Assembly: GCA_041691815.1 (NCBI GenBank)
Contig: JBEPTZ010000002.1
Location: forward strand, 1-64,000
Origin: 70-18 sp041691815
GTDB taxonomy: Bacteria > Pseudomonadota > Alphaproteobacteria > Acetobacterales > Acetobacteraceae
Direction of reading: 5' to 3'
DNA: 64,000 nucleotides
Below the pieces are notes generated by a model. That model was given only the letters and a program-made list of their open reading frames with translations, did no database searches and was not told the DNA's origin. Each line of letters opens with the position of its first letter. Position 1 is the stretch's first letter. The position numbers and the translations under genes are program-made. Below are positions 1 to 8,534 of this stretch, in pieces.

Positions 1-113
1 CCCCGAAACTCTCCACCGATCCGGCGATCCTGCCGCATCTGGCAGAACTGTCCGAGCCATATGGGACGAAGATGGAAATCTCCGGCGGGGTAGGGCGAGT
101 CAAGGTCAAGTAA
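1..113 (+). CDS. C-terminal fragment of an unrecognised protein
   Basis: An open frame enters from the left edge (first full codon at position 3) and ends with TAA at 111-113, giving about 36 residues ending in GRVKVK. The family is not recognisable from so short a piece. A repeat arm begins 3 bp after the stop, as it does at several other gene ends in this window, which supports this being a true 3' end. Function unknown. Confidence 0.5.
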   Translation, partial: PKLSTDPAILPHLAELSEPYGTKMEISGGVGRVKVK

Positions 114-116
114 GGT

Positions 117-155
117 CTTCTTTTTGTGAACAAAAAGAAGCAAAAAAACTTTTTA
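117..155 (+). repeat. AT-rich palindromic repeat arm, type I
   Basis: The perfect arms CTTCTTTTTGT and ACAAAAAGAAG (two bases between them, 117-140) are followed by CAAAAAAACTTTTT and ATCC. The same block recurs at 5412, 16346, 21320, 43495 and, inverted, at 49802. Here it starts 3 bp after a stop codon. It may act as a transcription terminator, although the T-run is not directly after the hairpin. It faces the inverted copy at 405-424, and tRNA-Pro lies between the two. Confidence 0.8.
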
Positions 156-195
156 TCCATTGGGGTGTGCGGCGGCTCCCGCGCCGCTGGCGGAT

Positions 196-272
196 TGGTC
201 GGAGCGGCGGGATTCGAACCCACGACCCCCAGTCCCCCAGACTGATGCGCTACCAGACTGCGCTACGCTCCG
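196..272 (-). tRNA. tRNA-Pro (anticodon GGG)
   Basis: Read on the minus strand, the acceptor arms CGGAGCG and CGCTCCG pair fully and are followed by encoded ACCA. The D arm is GCGC..GCGC, the T arm GTGGG-TTCGAAT-CCCGC, and the anticodon stem TCAGT/ACTGG carries loop CTGGGGG, so the anticodon is GGG reading CCC codons. The C1-G72 first pair is typical of tRNA-Pro. The gene lies in the 319-bp gap between two protein genes that end towards each other, bracketed by two facing repeat arms. Confidence 0.95.
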
Positions 273-347
273 ACCGATGGGGCTGGAGACGCCTACCTAC
301 ATGAGCGGCCAAGGCGGCGCAATGGGCGCCCTGCACCAGCGCCGGAA

Positions 348-424
348 GTGGAGACCCCGAACTCTCCACCCCTCAACTGTTGCAAGGCGGATAAAAATTT
401 TTTGCTTCTTTTTTTAAAAAGAAG
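348..424 (-). repeat. Repeat module and inverted type I arm
   Basis: This contains an imperfect GGAGAC..CTCTCC palindrome, then GTTGCAAGGCGGAT, then AAAAATTTTTTG, then the palindrome CTTCTTTTTTTAAAAAGAAG at 405-424. On the minus strand this is the same order as the plus-strand arms. It ends 8 bp from the stop codon of the ABC ATPase gene on its right. Closely related modules occur at 16370-16475 and 21365-21438. Confidence 0.75.
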
Positions 425-432
425 CCTCGCCC

Positions 433-1218
433 TCAAATAAACCGGCTCAAAAACGCCCGCGTCCGCGCCTGCTGCGGTGCCACCAGCACCTCCCCCGGCG
501 GCCCGGACTCGACGATCTGCCCGCCGTCCATGAACGCCACCCGGTCCGCCGCCTCGCGGGCAAAGCCGATCTCGTGGGTGACCACGATCATCGTCAGCCC
601 CTGCCCTGCCAGTTCCTTCATCACCGCCAGCACCTCGCCGACCAGTTCCGGGTCCAAGGCACTGGTCGGCTCGTCGAACAGGATTAGCTCGGGGCGGATC
701 GCCAGCGCCCGGGCGATCGCCACCCGTTGCTGCTGACCGCCGGAAAGCTGGCGCGGATAGGCCCGCGCGCGGTGGTCCAGCCCGACCCGTCCGAGCAGTT
801 CCATCGCGTAGGCCTCGGCCTCGGCGCGCGGCACGCCATGCACGCCGACTGGCGCCTCGATCAGGTTCTGCAGCACGTTCATATGCGGGTAAAGATTGAA
901 CGACTGGAACACCATCCCCACCCGCCGCCGCTGCCTGGCCGCCGCGCGCTCGGAGAGTTCGTAGAGCCTGCCATGCCGCAGCGCGTAGCCGATCTGCTCG
1001 CCGGCCACGGTGATATAGCCGCGATCGATCCGCTCCAGATGGTTGACGCAGCGCAGGAAGGTGGACTTGCCGGAGCCCGACGGCCCAAGAATCGCCACCG
1101 TCTCGCCGGCCGCCACGTCGAGATCGATGCCTTTCAGCACCGGCACCCCGTGATAGGCCTTGTGCACATCGCGGGCGCACACCAGCGGCGCCGCGCCACG
1201 CATGCTCTCGTCGCTCAT
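433..1218 (-). CDS. Polar amino-acid ABC transporter, ATP-binding protein
   Basis: This 261-residue cytoplasmic ATPase drives import of a polar amino acid or related small molecule. Walker A is GPSGSGKST near residues 45-53, the signature is LSGGQQQR, Walker B is LILFDEPTSALD and the switch is VVTHE; all are intact. Length and motifs fit the HisP/GlnQ/GltL family (PAAT). Its ATG overlaps the permease stop by 4 bp (ATGA), so it is translationally coupled as the last gene of the 3997-to-433 operon. Substrate cannot be read from the sequence. Confidence 0.95.
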   Translation of the reverse strand: MSDESMRGAAPLVCARDVHKAYHGVPVLKGIDLDVAAGETVAILGPSGSGKSTFLRCVNHLERIDRGYITVAGEQIGYALRHGRLYELSERAAARQRRRVGMVFQSFNLYPHMNVLQNLIEAPVGVHGVPRAEAEAYAMELLGRVGLDHRARAYPRQLSGGQQQRVAIARALAIRPELILFDEPTSALDPELVGEVLAVMKELAGQGLTMIVVTHEIGFAREAADRVAFMDGGQIVESGPPGEVLVAPQQARTRAFLSRFI

Positions 1219-2090
1219 GCCGGCTCCGCCACTTTGGTGTTGCGGTCGCCGCGGGCGAACCGGCGCTCGATGAACCCCTGCCCGACATTCAGCAGCGAGG
1301 TGATCAGCAGGTACCAGATCACCGCCACCATCAGCAGCGGGATCACCTCGAAGTTGCGATTATACACCGCCTGCACCGAATACAGCAGGTCGGCCATGGC
1401 GATCACGCTGACCAGCGAGGTCGCCTTGATCATCGAGATCAGCTGGTTGCCGGTCGGCGGGATGATCGCCCGCATCGCCTGCGGGATGACGATGCGGCGC
1501 AGCGCCCGGCCATGCGTCATGCCGAACGCCCGCGCGGTGTCCATCTGGCCGGGGTCGATCGACAGCAGCCCGCCGCGCACGATCTCGGCCATATACGCCG
1601 CCTCGTTCAGCGCCAGGCCACAGAACGCCGCGGTCAACGGCGTGATCAGGTCGTTGGTCTTCCAGGTGACAAACGCCGGCCCGAACGGCACGCCCAGCGA
1701 CACCGTGGAGAACAGCGTCGACATGTTGTACCAGAAGATCAGCTGCACCAGCAGCGGCGTGCCGCGAAAGAACCAGATATAGCCCCAGGCGATGCCGCGA
1801 AACAGCCGGCTGGACGACATCCGCGCCACCGCCAGCAGCACGCCGACCACAACACCGATCGCCATCGACACCACGGTCAGCCCGAGCGTCACCGACAGCC
1901 CGCGCAGGATGGTCGGGTCGAAGAACCAGTGCCCGACCACCTTCCATTCGAAGGCCGGGTTCTGCGCCGCCGCCCAGGCCAGCTTCAGCCCGAAGCCGAC
2001 CACGATCACCCACAGCGCCAGGTGCGGCCAGTCCACCTGCCGGCGCGCATGCGAAACGTCGCGCAGCGCCAGCTCGGTGGTTTCGCTCAC
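1215..2090 (-). CDS. Polar amino-acid ABC transporter, permease
   Basis: This 291-residue inner-membrane permease of the HisM/GlnP family carries several hydrophobic segments and the conserved EAA loop (EAAYMAEIVRGG...DTARAFGMTHGRALRRIVIPQA). It starts with GTG in a GTGA overlap with the binding-protein stop codon. Only one permease gene is present, so the channel is probably a homodimer. Its partners are the ATPase downstream and the periplasmic binding protein upstream. Confidence 0.93.
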   Translation of the reverse strand: MSETTELALRDVSHARRQVDWPHLALWVIVVGFGLKLAWAAAQNPAFEWKVVGHWFFDPTILRGLSVTLGLTVVSMAIGVVVGVLLAVARMSSSRLFRGIAWGYIWFFRGTPLLVQLIFWYNMSTLFSTVSLGVPFGPAFVTWKTNDLITPLTAAFCGLALNEAAYMAEIVRGGLLSIDPGQMDTARAFGMTHGRALRRIVIPQAMRAIIPPTGNQLISMIKATSLVSVIAMADLLYSVQAVYNRNFEVIPLLMVAVIWYLLITSLLNVGQGFIERRFARGDRNTKVAEPA

Positions 2091-2998
2091 TTCGCCGCCT
2101 TGCCACCAAGATTAAGGCCAGGCTCCTTCAGCATGTTCGCCTCAAGCCCCCATTTCTTCATGATCGCGGCATAGGTGCCGTTGGCGAACAATTCCTGGTA
2201 GCCGGCCAGCACGGCGCCGCCGAGCGGCGAGCCCTTGGCGACGATGCTGCCCTGGTAGAGATTTTCGAAGCCGTTCGCGCGGCCCACGCCGGCCAACTCC
2301 AGTTGCCCCTTGGACTGCTGCACGAAATAGGTCAGCGGCGCCTGCGACGAGAAAAACGCGTCCGAACGGTTGGAGCGCACGGCGAGGATCGAGCTCGGCT
2401 GGTCGCTGAACGACTGCACCTGCAACGCCGGCTTGCCTTCCTTGCCGCAGAGTTCCGCCTGGGTCTTGATCACCCGCTCCGCCGAGCCGCCGGCCATCAC
2501 CGCGATGCGCTTGCCGCAGGTATCGGCCAGCGCGTTGATGTTCTGCGGATTGCCTTTGTGCACCGCGAACACCACGTATTCCTGCACGAAATCGATGAAG
2601 TCGTGGGTTTTCTCGCGGCTCGGGAAATCGCCGGCCGGGCCGATCGACATCTGGAACCGCCCGGCCTGGATGCCGGCCAGTTCGGCGGAGAAGCCGCTCA
2701 CCGATTGGTGGAGAATCTTGACGCCGAGCAACTGCCCCAGCGCGGTGCCGAGATCGGCGCTGGCGCCGTCCAGCGTGTGGGTATCGATGGCGATCTCGTA
2801 GGGCGGGAACGAGCCGTTATTGACCGAGGTGAGCTGGCCGGCGGCCTGGATGTCGGCCGGCAGCATGGCGTGCAGCTTCGGGTCCATCTTCTGCACCGGA
2901 ATTTTCATGTCCGGCACCTGGGCGAACACCGGCACCGGCGCGAAGGCGGCCAGCAAGGTGGCCAGGCCGAACAGGGCGGAAAGACGAAGCGGCTTCAT
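2087..2998 (-). CDS. Amino-acid ABC transporter, periplasmic binding protein
   Basis: This extracellular solute-binding protein of family 3 has 303 residues. A Sec signal peptide (MKPLRLSALFGLATLLAAF..FAQ) is followed by the family-3 opening NNGSFPPYEIA. I chose the ATG at 2998 because GGAGG lies 5 bp upstream; a GTG at 3010 would extend it by four residues and would consume that ribosome site. It captures the substrate for the permease/ATPase pair downstream. Substrate is unknown. Confidence 0.92.
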   Translation of the reverse strand: MKPLRLSALFGLATLLAAFAPVPVFAQVPDMKIPVQKMDPKLHAMLPADIQAAGQLTSVNNGSFPPYEIAIDTHTLDGASADLGTALGQLLGVKILHQSVSGFSAELAGIQAGRFQMSIGPAGDFPSREKTHDFIDFVQEYVVFAVHKGNPQNINALADTCGKRIAVMAGGSAERVIKTQAELCGKEGKPALQVQSFSDQPSSILAVRSNRSDAFFSSQAPLTYFVQQSKGQLELAGVGRANGFENLYQGSIVAKGSPLGGAVLAGYQELFANGTYAAIMKKWGLEANMLKEPGLNLGGKAAK

Positions 2999-3037
2999 GG
3001 CGGCCTCCACTTGGTTGGGCGTTAACGGCGGCGAGGG

Positions 3038-3997
3038 CTATGGCAGCGTGGCGGTCGGGAACAGTTCCTGGACGGAGAGCCGGCGCGGGGCGATGCCCTG
3101 CTCATGCAGTTCGGTGGCGAACGCCTCGATCATCGCGGAATTCGCCGCCAAGCCGTTGCGGTCCCAGCCGGACGGCAGGTCGCGGGCGCAGCGCGCCAGT
3201 TCGTCGATGATCCACGGCGTGGTGTCGGCATATTTCTCGCGTTTATCCAGCCACACCCGCGCGGATTCGTCGAGCAGTTCGCTGAGCGCCGCCGGCAGGG
3301 TCGGGTGTTCGGCCACCACAGCCTGCTTCAGGCCGAGCAGATGGATGCCGGGCACGTAGCCGACCTCGCGGAAATATTGCACCTCCGCGGCGCGGTAATC
3401 CGGCAGCAGCGGCCGCAGCCGGCTCTCCGGCGCGAAGAAGCCGGGCGGCATGAACGGGGTGAACACCGCGTCCAGTTCGCCCGCTTCCAGCATGTCCAGA
3501 ATCGGCCGGTCGCCGGGCACCGTCTCAATCAAACCCGGCCGGCCGAACCCGGCGATGCGGTCGGTGATCGGGTGCGCGGCGGAGAGCCGGCTGACCCACC
3601 AGCGCGCATCCGGCACCCCGACGCCCTTGCGGCGCAGCAGCGCCCGGGTCCAGGTGTTGCCGGAATCCTGCCAGCCGGCCAGCCCGATCGCGCGGCCGGC
3701 CAGGCCCTCCAGGCTGTCGATATTGCCGGCCTTGGCGGCAATGATGCAGCGATGCCGGAAGCCGCGCATCAGGAAATGCGGCAGCGCCACCACCGGCGCC
3801 TCGCCGCGCAGCACCCGCTGGGCATAGCGGCTGAAGCTCATCTCGGCGCCATCGAAACCGGGATCGCTGGCCAGATCACTGATCAGCGTGCCAACCCGCT
3901 CGATGGCCAGCGAAAAGCCGCTTGGCTTGATGTCGCCGAGCAGGATCGGCGTCAGCCAGTCCCAGTCGCGCAATGCCAGCCGCACTGTCAGAGCCAT
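3038..3997 (-). CDS. 4,5-dihydroxyphthalate decarboxylase-like protein (periplasmic-binding fold, no signal peptide)
   Basis: This 319-residue protein opens with LTVRLALRDWDWLTPILLGDI and contains RYAQRVLRGEAPVVALPHF and ELDAVFTPFMPP, features of the NMT1/SsuA-like group annotated as 4,5-dihydroxyphthalate decarboxylase or ABC-type substrate-binding homologues. There is no signal peptide, so it should stay in the cytoplasm and act as an enzyme or ligand-binding protein rather than as the transporter's receptor. It is the first gene of the amino-acid ABC operon and faces the MocR regulator across 80 bp. The decarboxylase name is from family resemblance only. Confidence 0.7.
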   Translation of the reverse strand: MALTVRLALRDWDWLTPILLGDIKPSGFSLAIERVGTLISDLASDPGFDGAEMSFSRYAQRVLRGEAPVVALPHFLMRGFRHRCIIAAKAGNIDSLEGLAGRAIGLAGWQDSGNTWTRALLRRKGVGVPDARWWVSRLSAAHPITDRIAGFGRPGLIETVPGDRPILDMLEAGELDAVFTPFMPPGFFAPESRLRPLLPDYRAAEVQYFREVGYVPGIHLLGLKQAVVAEHPTLPAALSELLDESARVWLDKREKYADTTPWIIDELARCARDLPSGWDRNGLAANSAMIEAFATELHEQGIAPRRLSVQELFPTATLP

Positions 3998-4033
3998 GTT
4001 CGGCTTCTCCGGGTTGCATCGTCACGTATAAAT

Positions 4034-4073
4034 GTTCAGAATTGCACGATCAAATGGTATTACGTACCTGAAC
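4034..4073. promoter_or_regulatory. Candidate operator between divergent genes
   Basis: GTTCAG (4034-4039) and CTGAAC (4068-4073) form an inverted repeat 28 bp apart inside the 80-bp AT-richer gap between the importer operon and the MocR gene. MocR-type proteins usually bind their own divergent promoter region, so this is a plausible site. It is an inference without experimental support. Confidence 0.35.
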
Positions 4074-4077
4074 AAAA

Positions 4078-5424
4078 ATGGATATCGACCCACCCTGGCT
4101 CGCCGCCCAGTTGCGCGCCCGCAGCACCCGCGGCATCGCACTGGAAATGGGCGCCCTGATCCGCGCCGGCGCCATCCCGGCCGGCACCCGCCTGCCGCCG
4201 GTGCGCCGCCTCGCCGACCAGTTGGGCGTCAGCCCGGCCACCATCTCGGCGGCCTGGAGCGAACTGCGCCGCTTCAACGCCATCACCGGGCGCGGCCGCA
4301 CCGGCATGCGGGTCAGCGGCGACCCGATCGCCCCGCGCCCCGCCCGCTACGGCCGCGGCGGCTATTTCGGCCCGGGAGCAATCGACCTCGCCCTGGCCTC
4401 GCCCGACCCGGCGCTGCTGCCGCAACTCTCCGCCGCACTGCAGGCGGCGACCACCGCTTCCGGCCTGCACACCTATGTCCGGGTGCCGATCCTGCCCACC
4501 CTGCGCGACGCGGTGGCGCCACGCTGGGCGTACCCCGCCACCGGCTGGCTGGCCACCAATGGCGGCTACGACGCCGTCCACGTCACCCTGCAGGCGCTGC
4601 TGATGCCCGGCGCGCTGGTCGCGGTGGAAGAACCCACGGCAATGCGCCTGCTCGACCTGCTGGAAGCCGCCGGCGCCACCCCGCTGCCGGTGGCCTGCGA
4701 CGCCGAGGGGCCGCTGCTCGACCAACTGGCCGCCGCCCTCGCCCGCCGCCCCGCCGCCTTCCTGTTCCAGCCGCGCACCCACGCCGTCACCGGCCATATC
4801 GTCAGTCCCGCCCGCATGGCGGCGCTGGCAACGCTGCTGCGCGACCACGACACCCTGGTGATCGAGGATGACGGCATCGGCGACCTGTCCGCCGCCCCGC
4901 CGGCCAGCCTCGGCGCCACCATGCCCGGCCGGGTGGTGCATATCCGCTCATTCTCCAAATCGCTCGGGCCGGATCTCCGCCTCGCGGTGCTCTCCGCGCC
5001 ACCGGAAATGGTCGAGCGCATCCAGGCCTTCCGCGGCTTCGGCGTCGGCTGGACCAGCCGCATCCTGCAAGCCGCCGCCGCCGCCCTGCTCACCGACCCG
5101 GCCACCGACCTGGTGCTCGCCACCGCCCGCGCCAGCTACGCCGCCCGCCGCCGCGCCCTGCTGGCCGAACTGGCGGCACGCGGCATCCACCTGCCCGACC
5201 AGGACGGCCTGGCGCTCTGGCTGCCGGTGCGCTCCGAACAGTTCGCGCTGGTGACGCTGGCGGCACATAACATCGCGGTGATCGCCGGCAGCGCCTGCAC
5301 CATCCGGCCCACCTTGCATATCAGGGTGGCGACCAGCCTGCTGACCGACCGGCTGGCCGAGGTCGCCGACGCCTTGGCACAGGCAGCGGGGCCGGAGAAG
5401 GAAGGCAAGGTCTTCTTTTTGTGA
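4078..5424 (+). CDS. MocR/GntR-family regulator with aminotransferase domain
   Basis: This 448-residue transcription factor has an N-terminal winged helix (GTRLPPVRRLADQLGVSPAT, about residues 38-57) fused to a fold-type I aminotransferase domain. The PLP lysine lies in HIRSFSKSLGPDLR. Such proteins sense PLP adducts of amines or amino acids. It is divergent from the amino-acid importer operon and is the likely regulator of it. No Shine-Dalgarno sequence precedes the ATG (ACAAAAATG). The last residues KVFFL and the TGA stop are supplied by the repeat arm beginning near 5408, so the original C-terminus was probably different. Confidence 0.92.
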   Translation: MDIDPPWLAAQLRARSTRGIALEMGALIRAGAIPAGTRLPPVRRLADQLGVSPATISAAWSELRRFNAITGRGRTGMRVSGDPIAPRPARYGRGGYFGPGAIDLALASPDPALLPQLSAALQAATTASGLHTYVRVPILPTLRDAVAPRWAYPATGWLATNGGYDAVHVTLQALLMPGALVAVEEPTAMRLLDLLEAAGATPLPVACDAEGPLLDQLAAALARRPAAFLFQPRTHAVTGHIVSPARMAALATLLRDHDTLVIEDDGIGDLSAAPPASLGATMPGRVVHIRSFSKSLGPDLRLAVLSAPPEMVERIQAFRGFGVGWTSRILQAAAAALLTDPATDLVLATARASYAARRRALLAELAARGIHLPDQDGLALWLPVRSEQFALVTLAAHNIAVIAGSACTIRPTLHIRVATSLLTDRLAEVADALAQAAGPEKEGKVFFL

Positions 5425-5448
5425 ACAAAAAGAAGCAAAAAAACTTTT
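5408..5448 (+). repeat. Type I repeat arm overlapping a gene end
   Basis: AAGGTCTTC followed by the palindrome at 5412-5435 and CAAAAAAACTTTT is identical in layout to 112-154 and 43490-43531. Unlike the other copies it overlaps the coding sequence: GTC TTC TTT TTG TGA is read in frame as VFFL-stop of the MocR-type gene. Confidence 0.85.
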
Positions 5449-5508
5449 CGTTCGTTGGAGTCTGAACCAACCGCCTACGCTCAACATCAACCTGCGGAGT
5501 CGATAGCT

Positions 5509-6141
5509 ATGGCGACGATTATCACGGTGGCGCAGCAGAAGGGCGGCGCCGGCAAGACCACGCTGGCAGCCAACCTCGCGGCCGCCATCGCGGCAGACGG
5601 GCGGCGCGTCGCGGTGGTCGATATCGACCCGCAGGCCAGCCTGTCGCGCTGGCACGCGCTGCGCATGGCGCGCAAGACCCCCGCCACCCCGATCCACCTC
5701 GCCAGCATCGCCGGCTGGCGGCTGGCCGGCGAACTGGACCGCCTGCAGCGCAGCCACCAGGTGCTGATCATCGACAGCCCACCCAGCATCGACACCGACG
5801 CCCGGCTGGCAGTGCGCTCGGCCAGCCTGGTGCTGGTGCCGATGCAACCCAGCCCGCCCGACCTGTGGGCCGCCGAAGGCACCCTGAAACTCGCAGCAAC
5901 GGAAAAGCGCGCCTTCCGCATCCTGCTGAACCGCGCACCCGCCGCCGGCCGGCTGCGCGCCGCGGTGCAGGCCGAGATCGATCGCCAGTCGCTCCCCGCC
6001 CTCGCCGCCACCCTCGGCAACCGCACCGGCTTCGCCACCGCCTTCGCACAGGGGCTCGGGGTCAGCGAGACGGCGCCGAATTCGCTGGCGGCACGCGAAC
6101 TGGCGGCACTGCTCGCCGAGATCGAGGCGGTGATGGCGTGA
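5509..6141 (+). CDS. ParA-family ATPase (orphan)
   Basis: This 210-residue deviant-Walker P-loop ATPase has KGGAGKTT at residues 11-18, VVDIDPQASLSRW (Walker A') and LIIDSPPS (Walker B). The ATG at 5509 is preferred over one at 5455 because the P-loop domain begins immediately after it; GGAG lies 10 bp upstream. No ParB or parS-like partner is adjacent, so it is probably a small ParA/MinD-like positioning protein rather than the chromosomal partition ATPase. A rho-independent terminator follows at 6272. Confidence 0.9.
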   Translation: MATIITVAQQKGGAGKTTLAANLAAAIAADGRRVAVVDIDPQASLSRWHALRMARKTPATPIHLASIAGWRLAGELDRLQRSHQVLIIDSPPSIDTDARLAVRSASLVLVPMQPSPPDLWAAEGTLKLAATEKRAFRILLNRAPAAGRLRAAVQAEIDRQSLPALAATLGNRTGFATAFAQGLGVSETAPNSLAARELAALLAEIEAVMA

Positions 6142-6271
6142 TCGCATGATCGGATGGGCGAGAAGTTATATTTCATAACAATTGGCCAATCGGCCCCATC
6201 GCTCAGGGCGCCGAAATGCCCGCGAGCATGTGCTGTGGGTCGCGGTTTTGACCGGATATGCGCATCTTTTC

Positions 6272-6292
6272 ACCCGCTACGGTGGGTTTTTT
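6272..6292 (+). terminator. Rho-independent terminator with UACG tetraloop
   Basis: ACCCGC-TACG-GTGGGT forms a six-pair stem closed by a C(UACG)G tetraloop, one of the most stable RNA loops, followed directly by six T. It terminates the ParA transcript and overlaps the stop codon of the converging EamA gene. Confidence 0.8.
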
Positions 6293-7187
6293 ACCCCGCC
6301 CGGCGCGCCAGAACCACCTCTCGCCGCCAGACATACAGCCCGGCGGCGACGATGATCAGGATGCCGGCCCAGGTCCAGGCGTCCGGGTATTCGCCCCAGA
6401 TCACCATGCCCATCGCCGTGGTGTAGACGATCGCGGTGTATTCGAACGGCGCAATCAGCGAGGACTCGCCGGTGCGATAGGCCTGGGTCATCAGCAGTTG
6501 CGCCACCGCCGAGACCAGCCCGACGCCAATCATCGCCAGCAAGTCCCAGCCGCCCGGGGTGACCCACACCGGCGCCGTGGCAACCCCGGCCAGCGCGCTG
6601 CCGCCCAATGAAAACCACAGCACGATGGTGGCATTGCTCTCGCCGTCCGCCCCCATCCGGCGGATGGTGATCATCGCCAGCGCCCAGCACAGCACGCCGC
6701 CCAGCACCCATAGCGTCGGCTGCAGCGGCAGCCCGCCGCCGGTGTTCCACGGCCGCACCATCACCAGGACGCCGAGCAGCCCGGCCAGCACCGCGGACAT
6801 CCGCCGCCAGCCGACCCGCTCGCCGAGCAGCGGGATCGACAGCAGCGTCAGCATCAGCGGCATCACGAAGCCGAGTGCGGTGTTGGTGGCCAGCGGCAGA
6901 TGGCCGAGGCCGTAGAACGAGGTCCACATCGCGACAAAGCCGAACAGCGTGCGGATCAGATGCGGCCACACCCGCCGCACCCGCAGCGCGCCGAACCCGC
7001 CCCGGCGCAGCAGCAGCGGCAGCAGCACGCCGGCGCATACCGCGCTGCGAAACAGCACCACCTCGACAGTGGGAAAATCCGCCGCCACCGCCTTCACCAG
7101 GGCTGCGGACACCGTGAAGCTGGCCGACGAGCCGAGCACGCTCAGGATCGCCAGCCGCCGCGCGGCCAGGTCGTCGGGGCTGGTCAT
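6291..7187 (-). CDS. EamA/DMT-family transporter
   Basis: This 298-residue inner-membrane protein has about ten hydrophobic helices arranged as two EamA repeats (residues about 15-145 and 160-290). The family exports metabolites such as amino acids, purines or drugs; the substrate cannot be predicted here. It lies 22 bp beyond the TRAP large-permease stop, with no clear ribosome site of its own seen, and may be read through from the TRAP operon. Confidence 0.88.
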   Translation of the reverse strand: MTSPDDLAARRLAILSVLGSSASFTVSAALVKAVAADFPTVEVVLFRSAVCAGVLLPLLLRRGGFGALRVRRVWPHLIRTLFGFVAMWTSFYGLGHLPLATNTALGFVMPLMLTLLSIPLLGERVGWRRMSAVLAGLLGVLVMVRPWNTGGGLPLQPTLWVLGGVLCWALAMITIRRMGADGESNATIVLWFSLGGSALAGVATAPVWVTPGGWDLLAMIGVGLVSAVAQLLMTQAYRTGESSLIAPFEYTAIVYTTAMGMVIWGEYPDAWTWAGILIIVAAGLYVWRREVVLARRAG

Positions 7188-7209
7188 CGGTGTCGCAGGC
7201 CGCGATCGA

Positions 7210-8499
7210 TCAGGTCGGCAGCATCAGGTTCGGCAGCCACAGCGACAGTTGCGGCGTGAAGATCACCAGGATCAGCAACGCCAGCAGGATCAGCACGAAC
7301 GGCGCCACCTCGCGCATCAGGCTCTTCAGCGGAATGCCGGTGGCGCCGGCCATGACGAACAGGTTGAGCCCGACCGGCGGCGTGATCAGCGCGATCTCGA
7401 TGTTGAAGATCAGCACGATGCCGTAATGCACCGGGTCGATGCCCAGCTTCATGGCGATCGGCGCCAGGATCGGCGTGGTCATCACGTTGAGCGCCACCGC
7501 CTCCATGAACATCCCGAGGATGAACATGATGCCGCTTATCACCAGCAGGAACTGCCAGCCATTGAGCTGCCAGGCGTCGATCATGCCGAAGATCATCTGC
7601 GGCGCATTGAGGAAGGTCAGCACCTTGGACAGCAGCACCGCGCCGGCGATGATGGTGAAGATGTTCACCGTGGTGCGCGAGGTCTGCATCAGGATCGGCC
7701 AGACATCGCGGAAGCCGATGGTGCGGTAGACGAACAGCGCCAGCCCGAGTGCATAGACCACGCAGGCGGTGGCGATCTCGGTTGCGGTCAGCTGCCCGGT
7801 GTAGAAGCCGTACATCACGAACACCGGCAGCATCATCACCCAGAACGCGCTGCGGACGGTCTTCAGCTTCTGCCGCACGGTCAGCGAGACGAAATGCGGG
7901 TCCGGCCGCCAGCCGGCCTGCGGCGCCCGCCAGATCACGAACACCAGGAACGCCAACACGTTGATGATCCCCGGCACGATGCCGGCGAAGAACATCCGTC
8001 CGGTGGAGACATTGACCATCGAGGCATAGATCAGCATGGCGATCGACGGCGGGATGAGGATCGCGGTGGCGCCGGAAGCGGCGATCAGCGCGCCGGAGAA
8101 GCCGTCGCGGAAATGCTGCCGGCGCATGCCATCGGTGCCGATCCGCCCGATCGCCGCGGCATCGGCGGCCGACGAGCCCTGCACGCCGGCGAAGATGCCG
8201 GTGGCCACCACGCAGGCCGCCCCCATGCCGCCGCGCACCCGGCCGACCAGGGCCATCGCCACGTCGAAAATCTTGTCGATCAGCCCGCCGGCCGACAGCA
8301 ATTCGGCGGCGAACAGGAAGAACGGGATCGCCAGCAGCGTGAAATTCTGCACGCTGTCCAGCATCACGTCGGGGATCAGGGTGAGCGGCGCCAGCCCGAG
8401 AATATACAGCGTGGCGACCGAGGAGGTGATCAGCGCGAAGCCCACCGGCATGCCGATCAGCAGCAGCGCCAGCAGGATCAGGAACGGAACGACGATCAT
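7210..8499 (-). CDS. dctM: TRAP transporter large permease DctM
   Basis: This 429-residue polytopic protein of the DctM family has about 12 membrane segments, including the conserved MPVGFALI start, GS(S)AADAAAIG and LIPPSIAMLIYAS blocks. Together with DctQ it moves a carboxylate-type substrate delivered by DctP, driven by a Na+ or H+ gradient. AAAGG lies 6 bp before the ATG. It is the third gene of dctP-dctQ-dctM. Confidence 0.95.
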   Translation of the reverse strand: MIVVPFLILLALLLIGMPVGFALITSSVATLYILGLAPLTLIPDVMLDSVQNFTLLAIPFFLFAAELLSAGGLIDKIFDVAMALVGRVRGGMGAACVVATGIFAGVQGSSAADAAAIGRIGTDGMRRQHFRDGFSGALIAASGATAILIPPSIAMLIYASMVNVSTGRMFFAGIVPGIINVLAFLVFVIWRAPQAGWRPDPHFVSLTVRQKLKTVRSAFWVMMLPVFVMYGFYTGQLTATEIATACVVYALGLALFVYRTIGFRDVWPILMQTSRTTVNIFTIIAGAVLLSKVLTFLNAPQMIFGMIDAWQLNGWQFLLVISGIMFILGMFMEAVALNVMTTPILAPIAMKLGIDPVHYGIVLIFNIEIALITPPVGLNLFVMAGATGIPLKSLMREVAPFVLILLALLILVIFTPQLSLWLPNLMLPT

Positions 8500-8534
8500 G
8501 GGGGGCCTTTACGCCACACGCGGAGGAACGAGGG

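Noticed and set aside
160..417. 85-residue open frame on the plus strand
   Set aside because: It runs antisense through tRNA-Pro and ends inside a repeat arm; it has no ribosome site and no family resemblance.
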